Counted from the first letter of the stretch, positions 7,081 through 14,544 are shown. The stretch: 17,349 nucleotides of DNA from Legionellaceae bacterium (GCA_030696465.1 JAUYSE010000121.1:1-17349); one strand, 5' to 3'. Translations and numbers: made by a program. The notes: generated by a model not told the origin, from the sequence alone.

Positions 7081-8802
7081 TTAAGACCCTTGGAAAATTT
7101 CATTATCATTCATAGTAAAGAGATCTTTCACTTCTTTCAATAGATATCCATGCGCCATCAATGTGGATAAAATTTCTTGCACCGCATCGTGAATGCTTAT
7201 GGTAGAGGTATCAATTTTTATCTCAGGCGCAACAGGTTCTTCATAGGGATCATCTACCCCGGAAACCTGTTGGATAAGTCCCTGTTCTGCTTTCTGGTAT
7301 AATCCTTTTACATCTCTTTCTTTGCATACACTCAGTGGAGTTGCAATATGGATTTCAATGAATCCTCCAAATTGCTTGATTGCAGATCTTACTTGTTGGC
7401 GTGTCGCAGCGTATGGCGCGATAGCTGCACAAATAGCTATCCCGCCATGCTTGGTTATCTCAGAGGCAACATAACCCATACGGCGAATATGAGTATCTCT
7501 GTCTACTTTTGAAAAACCCAACCCATTTGATAAATGGTGTCGAACAATATCACCATCTAATAATGTTATTTTTCGTTGATGGGCGCTTGACTGTAAATAA
7601 GACATTAATGCTTTGGCAATGCTTGATTTTCCAGCGCCAGAAAGCCCCGTAAAAAACAAAGTAAATCCTTGTCGATGTTTTGGGGGATGCGCTTTTTGCA
7701 ATATCTGAACGATACTTGGAAAGGTAAACCAATCTGGGATGTTTAATCCTTTTTCTAATCGCTTGCGTAATTCAGTTCCCGAAATATCCTCCACCGTATC
7801 GTTCGCATTGACCTCGTCAATAGTACAAAATGTCTTTTTTTCTTTTACATATACCATCGCAGAAAACGAGATAATCTCTATTCCTACTTCGCTCTTGTAT
7901 TGATTCACCAAGGTTTGAGCTGCATAAGGATCATAAAAGGGATAACCCTCGCTATTGAGACCGGGACCTGCATGATCACGACCTATAATACAATGGGTAA
8001 CACCACAATTTTTACGAATAATAGTATGCCACAATGCCTCTCGGGGGCCCGCCATTCGCATTGCAAGAGGTAATAAACTCAACATCGCACTTTGTTTTGG
8101 GAATTCTTTTAAAATGGCTTCATAACAGTGCACTCGCGTCACATAGTCAATATCACCCTCTCGTGTCATACCTACCACCGGGTGAATGAGTATATGGCCA
8201 TTTACTTCTTTTGATGCACGCTGCATGAGCTCATAATGCGCACGATGAATTGGATTGCGTGTTTGAAAAGCAACAATAGTAGACCAACCATGAGATTTAA
8301 AAAACTGTTGCAACTGATTTGGGGTATGCCGATATTGAACAAAATCATGATGCATGATTGACGACAACGCCGTCACCTGTCCTCCCAAATAATAAGAACC
8401 TGCAACCGTGTAAAGATAATGGATGCCTGGATGTTTCTTATCGACGCAACCAAAAACAGACAAGGCTTCTTCCTCTTTGTCGGGCTGCCATTTGGAACTG
8501 ACTGTCAACAAAGCTAAGGGCGTATTTTCATCATTCGTGAGTATAACTTGCTCACCCAATTGCACTGTATTAGCAAAAGATTCAGCAATATCCAGTGTAA
8601 TAGGTATAGGCCATAATGTACCATCTGTTAAGCGCATATTTTTACATACAGAATAATAATCCTCTCTATTTAAAAACCCGGTTAAGGGCGCGAACGTTCC
8701 ATTTAATATACATTCTAAATCACACAATTGTCGTTTCGTTAAACGAAGTATGTGTTTTTTTAGAAGATCTCCAGATAAGAGGTTTTTATTCTTATTAAAC
8801 AT
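7081..8802 (-). CDS. Bifunctional sulfate adenylyltransferase / APS kinase (PAPS synthetase)
   Basis: Makes PAPS from sulfate and two ATP in the cytoplasm. Residues 1 to about 375 are ATP sulfurylase: the TPRQLCDLE-like segment TKRQLCDLE near the N-terminus, the nucleotide motif QTRNPIHRAH at 180-189 and GRDHAGPG at 274-281. Residues about 378-573 are APS kinase: P-loop GLSGAGKS at 386-393, LDGD at 415-418 and the conserved IAPYAATR. Both active sites look intact and the 573-residue length fits the fused family. I place the start at the ATG at 8802, six bases after AAGGA; the longer TTG-initiated reading from 8871 would add 23 residues not typical of the family and overlaps the promoter. It is followed at 2 bp by the DUF2061 gene. 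No sulfite-forming genes are seen nearby, so the product may feed sulfotransferases instead of, or as well as, cysteine synthesis. Confidence 0.95.
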   Translation of the reverse strand: MFNKNKNLLSGDLLKKHILRLTKRQLCDLECILNGTFAPLTGFLNREDYYSVCKNMRLTDGTLWPIPITLDIAESFANTVQLGEQVILTNDENTPLALLTVSSKWQPDKEEEALSVFGCVDKKHPGIHYLYTVAGSYYLGGQVTALSSIMHHDFVQYRHTPNQLQQFFKSHGWSTIVAFQTRNPIHRAHYELMQRASKEVNGHILIHPVVGMTREGDIDYVTRVHCYEAILKEFPKQSAMLSLLPLAMRMAGPREALWHTIIRKNCGVTHCIIGRDHAGPGLNSEGYPFYDPYAAQTLVNQYKSEVGIEIISFSAMVYVKEKKTFCTIDEVNANDTVEDISGTELRKRLEKGLNIPDWFTFPSIVQILQKAHPPKHRQGFTLFFTGLSGAGKSSIAKALMSYLQSSAHQRKITLLDGDIVRHHLSNGLGFSKVDRDTHIRRMGYVASEITKHGGIAICAAIAPYAATRQQVRSAIKQFGGFIEIHIATPLSVCKERDVKGLYQKAEQGLIQQVSGVDDPYEEPVAPEIKIDTSTISIHDAVQEILSTLMAHGYLLKEVKDLFTMNDNEIFQGS

Positions 8803-8841
8803 TATTTTTCCTTGAGAAAGGCATATATCTGCAGTTTCACC

Positions 8842-8871
8842 ATAATAATCACCGAACTTTATAGTGCTCAA
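8842..8871 (-). promoter_or_regulatory. Sigma-70-type promoter for PAPS synthetase gene
   Basis: On the minus strand TTGAGC (8871-8866) is followed after 18 bases by TATTAT (8847-8842), four and five matches to the sigma-70 consensus. Transcription would begin near 8835, leaving a leader of about 33 bases before the ATG at 8802. This placement argues against translation from the TTG at 8871. No operator or riboswitch-like fold was recognised. Confidence 0.5.
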
Positions 8872-9029
8872 ATCATATTAGGTCTACTTTTTATTATTTT
8901 CTTCTCTAATGATGCTTTATCAGATTCTGGCGTCATTATGACAGCTTTATTTTGCAAGATCACCAGATAGTACCTCCATCATTGATGTCGTCCCAAAACT
9001 TAAAGAAACTAAAGCTCGCGCAAGTTTCC

Positions 9030-9173
9030 CTAAATTCCGGTTGATGCGATAGCACCCATAGCCAACTCTTCATGCTCAGGGCCCCCTACTTTTCGTACAA
9101 TAAACACATCTAGCGCTAGAGATAAGTCCATTGCAATTTCATAAACAACAAAAGGAGGGAGATTAATTGACAA
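9030..9173 (-). pseudogene. Phosphoribosyltransferase gene remnant
   Basis: Reading the minus strand gives about 47 in-frame codons containing VYEIAMDLSLALDVFIVRK followed by GGPEHEELAMGAIAS and then a TAG stop. This is the recognisable middle of the PF00156 phosphoribosyltransferase type that reads PVAYE.A..L..PLDV..VRK.G.PGHEELAMGAIA. The residues before it (LPPFVVYE) resemble a shortened LPRGGVPVAYE, so bases seem lost there. No start codon, no convincing N-terminal part and no clear PRPP-binding loop are found on either side, so the gene is dead. It lies back to back with the MBL-fold hydrolase gene, and its 5' end runs into that gene's promoter area. The rest of the 8803-9258 gap holds only the two promoter candidates. 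Confidence 0.72.
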
Positions 9174-9225
9174 GCGGCTTTTTTAACCTATTGTTAATAA
9201 TGTAAGCGTTATTATCCAATATACC

Positions 9226-9231
9226 TATAAT
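9226..9231 (+). promoter_or_regulatory. -10 box for MBL-fold hydrolase gene
   Basis: A perfect TATAAT lies 27 bases before the ATG at 9259. The matching -35 region 16-18 bases upstream (around TAAGCG) is poor. A TTGACA at 9167-9172 exists but pairs only with a weak TATTGT at 9189. The gene has AAGG at 9248-9251, seven bases before its ATG. Confidence 0.4.
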
Positions 9232-9258
9232 AAACAATACACAGCTTAAGGTTCATAA

Positions 9259-10620
9259 ATGATGAATATTACATTTTTAGGCGCAACACAAACCGTTACT
9301 GGATCAAAATATTTAGTACAAACTGAAAAAATGACAGTGCTGGTCGATTGTGGACTTTTTCAGGGGTATAAAGAGCTGAGATTACGAAATTGGGCGCAGC
9401 TGCCCATTAATCCGGCAACGATTGATTATGTGCTGTTAACGCACGCGCATATTGATCATAGTGGTTATATTCCATTACTTGTAAAAAATGGGTTTTGTGG
9501 AAAAGTGCTTTGTACTGAAGCCACAAGAGATTTATGTAAAATATTATTACCTGATAGTGGTTATCTTCAGGAGGAGGAAGCCTATTATGCTAACCGTAAA
9601 GGTTATTCAAAACACCATCCTGCCCTACCACTTTATACAAAAGATGATGCAGAGCAATGTTTAAATCATTTTCAAACTATACCATTTGACACATGTTTTA
9701 AGATCTATGAAGATTTTTATGCAAGCTTTCATTATGCGGGACATATCTTAGGTGCGTCTTTGATTAGATTGGAACATAAGGGGGTTTCCTTACTTTTTTC
9801 AGGCGATTTAGGTCGATCAAATGATCCGATTATGAACCCTCCCAAAAATCCACCTGAATCAGATTATTTAGTTATTGAGTCAACCTACGGTGATCGATTA
9901 CATGATAAAACAGATCCTTCAATACAATTACGTGACATCATCAATCGTACAGCTAAACGCGGAGGAATAATCTTAATTCCCGCCTTCGCCGTTGGCCGAA
10001 CACAAGCATTGTTATATTATATTCACCAATTAAAATCAAAAAAAGAAATTCCAGATCTCCCTGTTTTTGTCGATAGCCCTATGGCAACCAACGCAACTCG
10101 TATTTTTTCTCATCATGCAGGTGAAAATCGATTAAATGATCAGCAATGCGCTAATGTCTTTGGTATTGCCCAGTACATTCAAACGGTAGAAGAATCAAAA
10201 GCGCTCAATCAACAAAAAATGCCTATGATTTTAATTTCTGCAAGTGGTATGGCTACAGGTGGCCGTGTTGTGCATCATATCCGTAATTTTGCCCCAAATC
10301 ACAGAAACACCATTTTATTTAGCGGCTTTCAAGCAGGCGGAACGCGTGGTGATAGAATTACACTGGGCGAAAAAGAAATAAAAATGTTTGGGCAAATGAT
10401 TCCCATTAATGCTGAAGTATGCCAAATGACCAGCACATCGGCGCATGTTGACTTTGATGAAATGCTGGCTTGGTTAGCTCACTTAAAAAAAATGCCGAAA
10501 AAAATCTTTATTACTCATGGTGGAAAGGAATCCGCACAGGCACTGAAGGTAAAAATCGAACAAAAATTTGGTTGGAATTGCGTGGTACCTAATTATTTAG
10601 ATCAAGTAGCGTTAAAATGA
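9259..10620 (+). CDS. MBL-fold beta-CASP hydrolase with RNA-specificity domain
   Basis: A 453-residue metallo-beta-lactamase-fold protein of the CPSF/YsH1-like group. The metal site is intact: HAHIDH at 62-67, GHILGA at 161-166 and SGDLGR at 181-186. The beta-CASP insert follows (PAFAVGRTQ at 241-249, DSPMA at 272-276), then SASGMATGGR (327-336), the AHVDFDE segment (395-401) and THGG (419-422) of the RNA-metabolising MBL domain. Proteins of this type are expected to cleave RNA in the cytoplasm with zinc, but many bacterial members have no defined substrate. The start is the first of two adjacent ATGs, after AAGG at a good distance. It is a single-gene unit, followed by a candidate terminator, and lies divergent to the phosphoribosyltransferase remnant. 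Confidence 0.93.
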   Translation: MMNITFLGATQTVTGSKYLVQTEKMTVLVDCGLFQGYKELRLRNWAQLPINPATIDYVLLTHAHIDHSGYIPLLVKNGFCGKVLCTEATRDLCKILLPDSGYLQEEEAYYANRKGYSKHHPALPLYTKDDAEQCLNHFQTIPFDTCFKIYEDFYASFHYAGHILGASLIRLEHKGVSLLFSGDLGRSNDPIMNPPKNPPESDYLVIESTYGDRLHDKTDPSIQLRDIINRTAKRGGIILIPAFAVGRTQALLYYIHQLKSKKEIPDLPVFVDSPMATNATRIFSHHAGENRLNDQQCANVFGIAQYIQTVEESKALNQQKMPMILISASGMATGGRVVHHIRNFAPNHRNTILFSGFQAGGTRGDRITLGEKEIKMFGQMIPINAEVCQMTSTSAHVDFDEMLAWLAHLKKMPKKIFITHGGKESAQALKVKIEQKFGWNCVVPNYLDQVALK

Positions 10621-10626
10621 TAGAGG

Positions 10627-10683
10627 GGCTAAGTCTGTTTCTACCTAAATTGAGTTTTATTTCTGCTTAGCCATAAGTTTTTT
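10627..10683 (+). terminator. Candidate terminator between convergent genes
   Basis: GGCTAAG (10627-10633) pairs perfectly with CTTAGCC (10666-10672) and is followed after five bases by six T residues (10678-10683). The 32-base loop is long for an intrinsic terminator, so the call is moderate. It would end the MBL-fold hydrolase transcript and lies just before the convergent RraA-family gene's end. Confidence 0.4.
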
Positions 10684-10685
10684 CG

Positions 10686-11390
10686 TTATAACCATTTAAA
10701 TACGCTGGGTATATTATTCTTGATATTTTCTGTGTGCTCATGAAGATTACAAAGCTCACTCAACTGCATATTTTTCTTTAATTTTTCAAGCGCTATTATT
10801 TCTTTATTTTTAATTTTTGTGGCAATGGGCAGCAAGTCACAAAACTCAACCTCACTCATGACGATTAAACCGCTATCATCAGCAAAAATAATATCTTGCG
10901 GTTCAATGCTTATATTGCCACAAACAACGGACTGATTGAGTTGTCCTAATTTATTTTTGGGTCCAGCCACAGGGTGAGTTCCTTTCGCATAAAAAGGCAG
11001 AGATAAGTTTCGAATGGCATCAATATCTCGACAATAACCATCTATCACAATAGCAACAATCCCTTTATTTTTAGCTACCGTTGACAGTATTTCTCCCATT
11101 ACCGCATGTTGCGTATTGGAGGAAATAATCAGTACGTCTCCAGCAGAAGCGAGTTCAATAGCGCGTATCCCTGGCAAAATGTCACCTTCTGATAGCACAG
11201 TGAATGCCCTTCCAACCCAAGAAGATGGGCCTGCAAGTCTATAAATACTCCCCTCTAAAATGCGAATATTGGGGGATGCATCGCAAAAATGCGTCGTGCT
11301 TAATGATGCTAATTTACTGCTTAACTCTTGGTTGCTCATTCGACCATTCACTTGCAATATGTCCAAAATTTTTTTATCAATACGATCCAT
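10686..11390 (-). CDS. RraA-family protein with N-terminal Lrp/AsnC half-HTH
   Basis: A 234-residue protein. Residues about 30-200 are an RraA-like (HMG/CHA aldolase superfamily) domain: LSTTHFCDA, WVGRAFTV, the GE of VMGEILSTVAKNKG, and IDGYCRDIDAI with the Asp, Arg and Asp usually involved in metal and substrate binding. Residues 1-27, MDRIDKKILDILQVNGRMS and onward, read like the first two helices of an Lrp/AsnC helix-turn-helix, with the recognition helix position running straight into the RraA domain. RraA-fold members include RNase E inhibitors and oxoacid aldolases; this one is not obviously either. The ATG at 11390 is chosen because it matches the Lrp start and has AGGA 9 bases upstream; an ATG at 11411, overlapping the preceding stop, is also possible. 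It follows the exported-protein gene by 11 bp, so it is probably co-transcribed. Confidence 0.8.
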   Translation of the reverse strand: MDRIDKKILDILQVNGRMSNQELSSKLASLSTTHFCDASPNIRILEGSIYRLAGPSSWVGRAFTVLSEGDILPGIRAIELASAGDVLIISSNTQHAVMGEILSTVAKNKGIVAIVIDGYCRDIDAIRNLSLPFYAKGTHPVAGPKNKLGQLNQSVVCGNISIEPQDIIFADDSGLIVMSEVEFCDLLPIATKIKNKEIIALEKLKKNMQLSELCNLHEHTENIKNNIPSVFKWL

Positions 11391-11401
11391 GAAATAGCAT
11401 C

Positions 11402-12199
11402 CTATACACATCCTGCGGGAACCTCTGTTGGGGCTCTAGGAATACAGATCAATTTTATAGGCTCTGATTGTTTATACAACTCTGTTAAGTTAATACTTTT
11501 GGTTTTTCCTTCTTTAGAGGCAAAAAACACTTCAAAATCTAATATGATGTCGTCAAGAATAGTGGTTGTACACTGCAATGGATCTTTATTTTTTTTAAGC
11601 ATAGGAAGGAAGGCGGTACTGCTTGGTTTATTGCTCAGTAGACCAATACCTGCTCCGCCCAATGCCCCATTTCGCCATGGAAGGTCTTTACATTGTGTAT
11701 TAATGGGAATTAAATTGACCTTCTGGCTGTTACAAGATTTTCCATCGTACATATAATTAAAATCAGTAGGTATTTCAGCCAAATAAGTAGGATTAAACAG
11801 TTGGTAATTCAAATGGATGATTTGTGCAGGACGCTCTCCGTAAAAAGTGAAGCGATCTGGAATCACCAAACCAAGATAAGGGTTTTGATTCCCTGGCGCG
11901 TTTCTAAAAACCTCTGGTGATGCAATATAATACTTCGCAATATAGTAGGGCTTTCCAGTATCAGATGTATAGTTGCCGTAAGGGACGTTGCCTAATACTT
12001 GGTTTTCTGAATTCCAAGATACATGAGTATTGACGACGGTATTATTGCATCCATACAATGTAACCGGTTGCGCGGGAGCATTCGTCACTGGAGAACGGGA
12101 TACATTAAAGCTTACGATACCTGGTTTTCTTGTCTCAGCATGGCTTGCTGTTACCAAAATGGCTAATATCGAAAAAGTCAAAGTAGTCTTTTTTCCCAT
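11402..12199 (-). CDS. Exported protein of unknown function
   Basis: A 265-residue protein that I do not recognise. It starts with a clean Sec signal peptide (MGKKTTLTFSILAILVTASHA, cleavage probably after the A-S-H-A motif). The mature part has five scattered cysteines plus one near the C-terminus (in YGCNN, KSCNS, TQCKD, LQCTT, LICIP and AGCV), which could form three disulfides in the periplasm or outside the cell. It is rich in Asn, Pro and Tyr and shows no transmembrane segment, lipobox or enzyme motif. The ATG at 12199 has GAGG five bases upstream; the GTG at 12214 also has an AGGAG site, so the start is uncertain by five codons. It lies between the cyclase-family gene upstream and the RraA-family gene downstream, all on the same strand. 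Confidence 0.75.
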   Translation of the reverse strand: MGKKTTLTFSILAILVTASHAETRKPGIVSFNVSRSPVTNAPAQPVTLYGCNNTVVNTHVSWNSENQVLGNVPYGNYTSDTGKPYYIAKYYIASPEVFRNAPGNQNPYLGLVIPDRFTFYGERPAQIIHLNYQLFNPTYLAEIPTDFNYMYDGKSCNSQKVNLIPINTQCKDLPWRNGALGGAGIGLLSNKPSSTAFLPMLKKNKDPLQCTTTILDDIILDFEVFFASKEGKTKSINLTELYKQSEPIKLICIPRAPTEVPAGCV

Positions 12200-12241
12200 A
12201 ATCACCTCTTTCACAGTAAAATTTCTCCTGAGTATTTCTAC

Positions 12242-12269
12242 AGCTTAATGTTAAATGGATAATTAAGCT
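12242..12269. repeat. Inverted repeat between cyclase and exported-protein genes
   Basis: AGCTTAAT (12242-12249) and ATTAAGCT (12262-12269) form a perfect 8-bp stem with a 12-base loop. No T-run follows on either strand, so it is a weak terminator at best. It may instead be an operator or an mRNA-processing hairpin in the 86-bp gap. Confidence 0.35.
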
Positions 12270-12285
12270 AGGAGCTGTTGACATT

Positions 12286-12969
12286 TTAAGGGGCAACCAA
12301 ACCAACAAATCGCATCGGAGATTCTGTCCCGCCTTGTATTGGCAACGGTAATGCTAAGCTAAATGCACCTATTATCGGCAATAAATGTGCGTTCGCAATA
12401 TTTTCAACCAAATATAATCCTGCACCAAGAATGGCTTGATGCACGGGATATTCACTCATCGGGGTATCAGGAGATAAGGTATCTATACCGAGTCCTACTA
12501 TTTTTCTTTCCAACAACAGAAGAGCCGCCTCTAAAGATACAGAGGGGAATTGTAACTGATTGCGATATTTTTCAGGCGTATGCCAATGTTGGCTCCATCC
12601 CGTGTAAATCAACACAAAATGATTTGGGCCTATTTTTCCGTATTTTTTCTCATGTGCAAGAATATCTTCAGGCATTAATAAATAATACGCATGCGCCTTT
12701 TTGGCAACATCAATTACCACACAAGGTGCGGCTAATCGATTAAGATCTAAGGCTTCGGCTGTCTGCCCGCCCTGAATACAATGCGCTGGCGCATCGATAT
12801 GGGTTCCGACGCCTGCGTGCATTTTTATGGATTGTACTCTGAACACTGTATTGCTCGTGCATTCAGCATAATCCAGTACAATAGTTTTTGAAAAACCGCA
12901 GTCGCCCTCCCATGTAGGACAAGTGGAATCTAAGGGATGAGAAAGATCAATAATATAAAATGGAAACAT
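12286..12969 (-). CDS. Cyclase family protein (kynurenine formamidase-like metal hydrolase)
   Basis: A 227-residue cytoplasmic hydrolase of the cyclase family (PF04199), which includes arylformamidases and isatin hydrolases. The N-terminal IIDLSHPLDSTCPTWEGD is typical of the family, and HAGVGTHIDAPAH at 51-63 contains the His, His, Asp and His metal-binding and catalytic positions. GLGIDTLSPD at about 160-169 and a later His (YPVHQAI, 177) complete the usual pattern. It should hydrolyse an amide or lactam; the substrate is not readable from the sequence. No tryptophan-catabolism genes are adjacent. The ATG at 12969 is chosen over a GTG three codons upstream; neither has a strong ribosome site. 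It is the first gene of a same-strand run with the exported-protein and RraA-family genes. Confidence 0.88.
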   Translation of the reverse strand: MFPFYIIDLSHPLDSTCPTWEGDCGFSKTIVLDYAECTSNTVFRVQSIKMHAGVGTHIDAPAHCIQGGQTAEALDLNRLAAPCVVIDVAKKAHAYYLLMPEDILAHEKKYGKIGPNHFVLIYTGWSQHWHTPEKYRNQLQFPSVSLEAALLLLERKIVGLGIDTLSPDTPMSEYPVHQAILGAGLYLVENIANAHLLPIIGAFSLALPLPIQGGTESPMRFVGLVAP

Positions 12970-13251
12970 TTTTATCACACTTTTTGGTTTTTTTACTAGA
13001 GTGCTATGTAAAACGATCGTACGGTATATAGATAATAACTTACCTCAGCATTCTAATCCAACCATGGTAAATATAAAATAACGCTCCCTTACCCTACCTA
13101 TTGCGGCTATGGCGTGACAACGCAGCTATATCCTGCTACTGTGTTTTTTAAGACGGAGTCTTTCCATCAATATTACCATGAGTGATCCCAACAAAGATCC
13201 TATTAGCACTTCTACTTGAAATGCTTTTCAAATACATCATAAGGACTGATT

Positions 13252-14352
13252 ATGCGATATCGTTTATCCAACAAAATACCTGCTGTATTGATTGGTGCCA
13301 CCTTATTTTTTTCGGCCATTCAACCCATTGAGGCTTGTACACGTGCGGTATATCTTGGCTCCGATAATCTAGTGATGACAGGTCGCTCCATGGATTGGGA
13401 AGAAAATATGCATTCTTCCATGTGGGTATTTCCACGCGGTATCCAGCGCCAGGGATTAGCAGGACCAACTTCCCCCCAATGGATCTCTAAATATGGCAGT
13501 GTAGTGGTTTCGGTCTATGATCTTGCCACTGCGGATGGGATGAACGAGAAAGGCTTAGTCATGAATTTATTGTACTTGGCTGAATCTGATTATGGTCAAG
13601 CACCAAAAGATCATCCCCCTTTGTCTGTGAGTCTTTGGGGACAGTATGCTTTAGATAATTTTTCATCGGTCAATGAAGCGGTTAAGGCGATGTCTCAAAA
13701 GCCATTTTATATTATTGCCCCAAACTTACCCAATGGAACAGCCAGTCAGGTGCATTTGGCATTATCTGACGCAACAGGTGATTCCGCTATTTTTGAATAT
13801 ATTAACGGGCAGCTGGTGGTCCATCATGGTAAGCAATTTCAAGTGATGACTAACTCCCCTCAGTATGATAAACAATTGGCTTTAAATGACTATTGGGAAA
13901 ACATTGGTGGCACTGTATTCTTACCAGGTACTAGCCGAGCGGCCGATCGTTTTGCTCGGGCCTCTTTTCTAATTCATGCAATTCCCAGCGAGATCAGTAA
14001 AAATTATATTCAGGGAGTTCCTGGACAATCTTATGATCATCAATCGGTTGCTAGTGTTTTAGGCGTTATCCGCTCAGTCAGCGTACCGCTTGGCATTACA
14101 ACCCCCAAAGAACCGAATATTGCTTCAACGCTTTGGCGCACCATAAGTGATCAAAAAAATCTTGTTTATTACTTTGACTCATCCACTTATCCTAATACTT
14201 TTTGGGTTGATTTTAGTAAACTTCATTTTGAGCCCAAGTCCCCTGTACTAAAACTACCGGTTGAAAATGGGACCATCTATGCAGGAGAAGTGAGTGCTCA
14301 ATTGAAACCAGCCGAGCCATTTAAATTTTTGCCGGCCAGTTTACAAAAATAA
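13252..14352 (+). CDS. Secreted choloylglycine hydrolase-family (linear amide C-N hydrolase)
   Basis: A 366-residue Ntn hydrolase exported by Sec. The signal peptide (residues 1-28, ending PIEA) would be removed directly before Cys29, exposing it as the N-terminal nucleophile. With Cys29 as family position 2, Arg45 and Asp48 (GRSMDW) fall at positions 18 and 21 of bile salt hydrolase, TNSP (200-203) supplies the Asn near 175, and Arg233 in ADRFARASF fits the last catalytic Arg. All key residues are therefore present. Family members cleave linear amides: conjugated bile salts, penicillin V or acyl-homoserine lactones. The window does not say which. The start has AAGGA six bases upstream. It appears monocistronic; the next 190 bp hold a large hairpin. 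Confidence 0.92.
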   Translation: MRYRLSNKIPAVLIGATLFFSAIQPIEACTRAVYLGSDNLVMTGRSMDWEENMHSSMWVFPRGIQRQGLAGPTSPQWISKYGSVVVSVYDLATADGMNEKGLVMNLLYLAESDYGQAPKDHPPLSVSLWGQYALDNFSSVNEAVKAMSQKPFYIIAPNLPNGTASQVHLALSDATGDSAIFEYINGQLVVHHGKQFQVMTNSPQYDKQLALNDYWENIGGTVFLPGTSRAADRFARASFLIHAIPSEISKNYIQGVPGQSYDHQSVASVLGVIRSVSVPLGITTPKEPNIASTLWRTISDQKNLVYYFDSSTYPNTFWVDFSKLHFEPKSPVLKLPVENGTIYAGEVSAQLKPAEPFKFLPASLQK

Positions 14353-14400
14353 TAATGATAAGCAGGGAACCCGGGTATTATATATAAAATTAGCACGATC

Positions 14401-14481
14401 TATCCGAGCCGCGAACCGTGAGGGAGCAGAGCATTTTGAGACATTAAACTTCTCCGCTCCCTCATGGTCGCGGCTCGGATA
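14401..14481. repeat. 81-bp intergenic palindromic element
   Basis: Two 30-31-base arms (14401-14431 and 14452-14481) pair almost fully: TATCCGAGCCGCGA, then CCGTGAGGGAGC in one arm against CCATGAGGGAGC in the other, with one bulged A, one wobble-type difference and one mismatch. The loop is 20 bases. The arms are GC-rich against an AT-rich background. This looks like a dispersed palindromic repeat of the kind found between genes in bacteria. It may also stop transcription from both convergent neighbours, though there is no T-run. It occupies most of the 14353-14544 gap. Confidence 0.75.
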
Positions 14482-14544
14482 TTCTTTGAAGGGTCGCGGG
14501 TCAGCTGGATTTTACTCCTGCTCTAATTGACTGCTTGGCTCCTT

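Noticed and set aside
8803..8871. TTG-initiated 23-residue extension of the PAPS synthetase
   Set aside because: The ATG at 8802 has an AAGGA at good spacing, fits the family length, and the extension covers a likely promoter.
8933..9029. A DD-rich stretch (WDDINDGG) downstream of the phosphoribosyltransferase remnant as its PRPP loop
   Set aside because: Only the two Asp residues fit the DDGxATGAT pattern; the match is too weak to extend the pseudogene.
9167..9194. TTGACA with a TATTGT 16 bases later as a promoter for the MBL-fold gene
   Set aside because: The -10 is poor and the perfect TATAAT at 9226 is better placed; it also lies inside the end of the phosphoribosyltransferase remnant.
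11328..11756. 142-codon open frame on the plus strand
   Set aside because: It overlaps the RraA-like and exported-protein genes antisense and has no family features.
13148..13240. 30-codon minus-strand ORF starting with two ATGs
   Set aside because: Short, with no ribosome site and no recognised similarity; probably chance.
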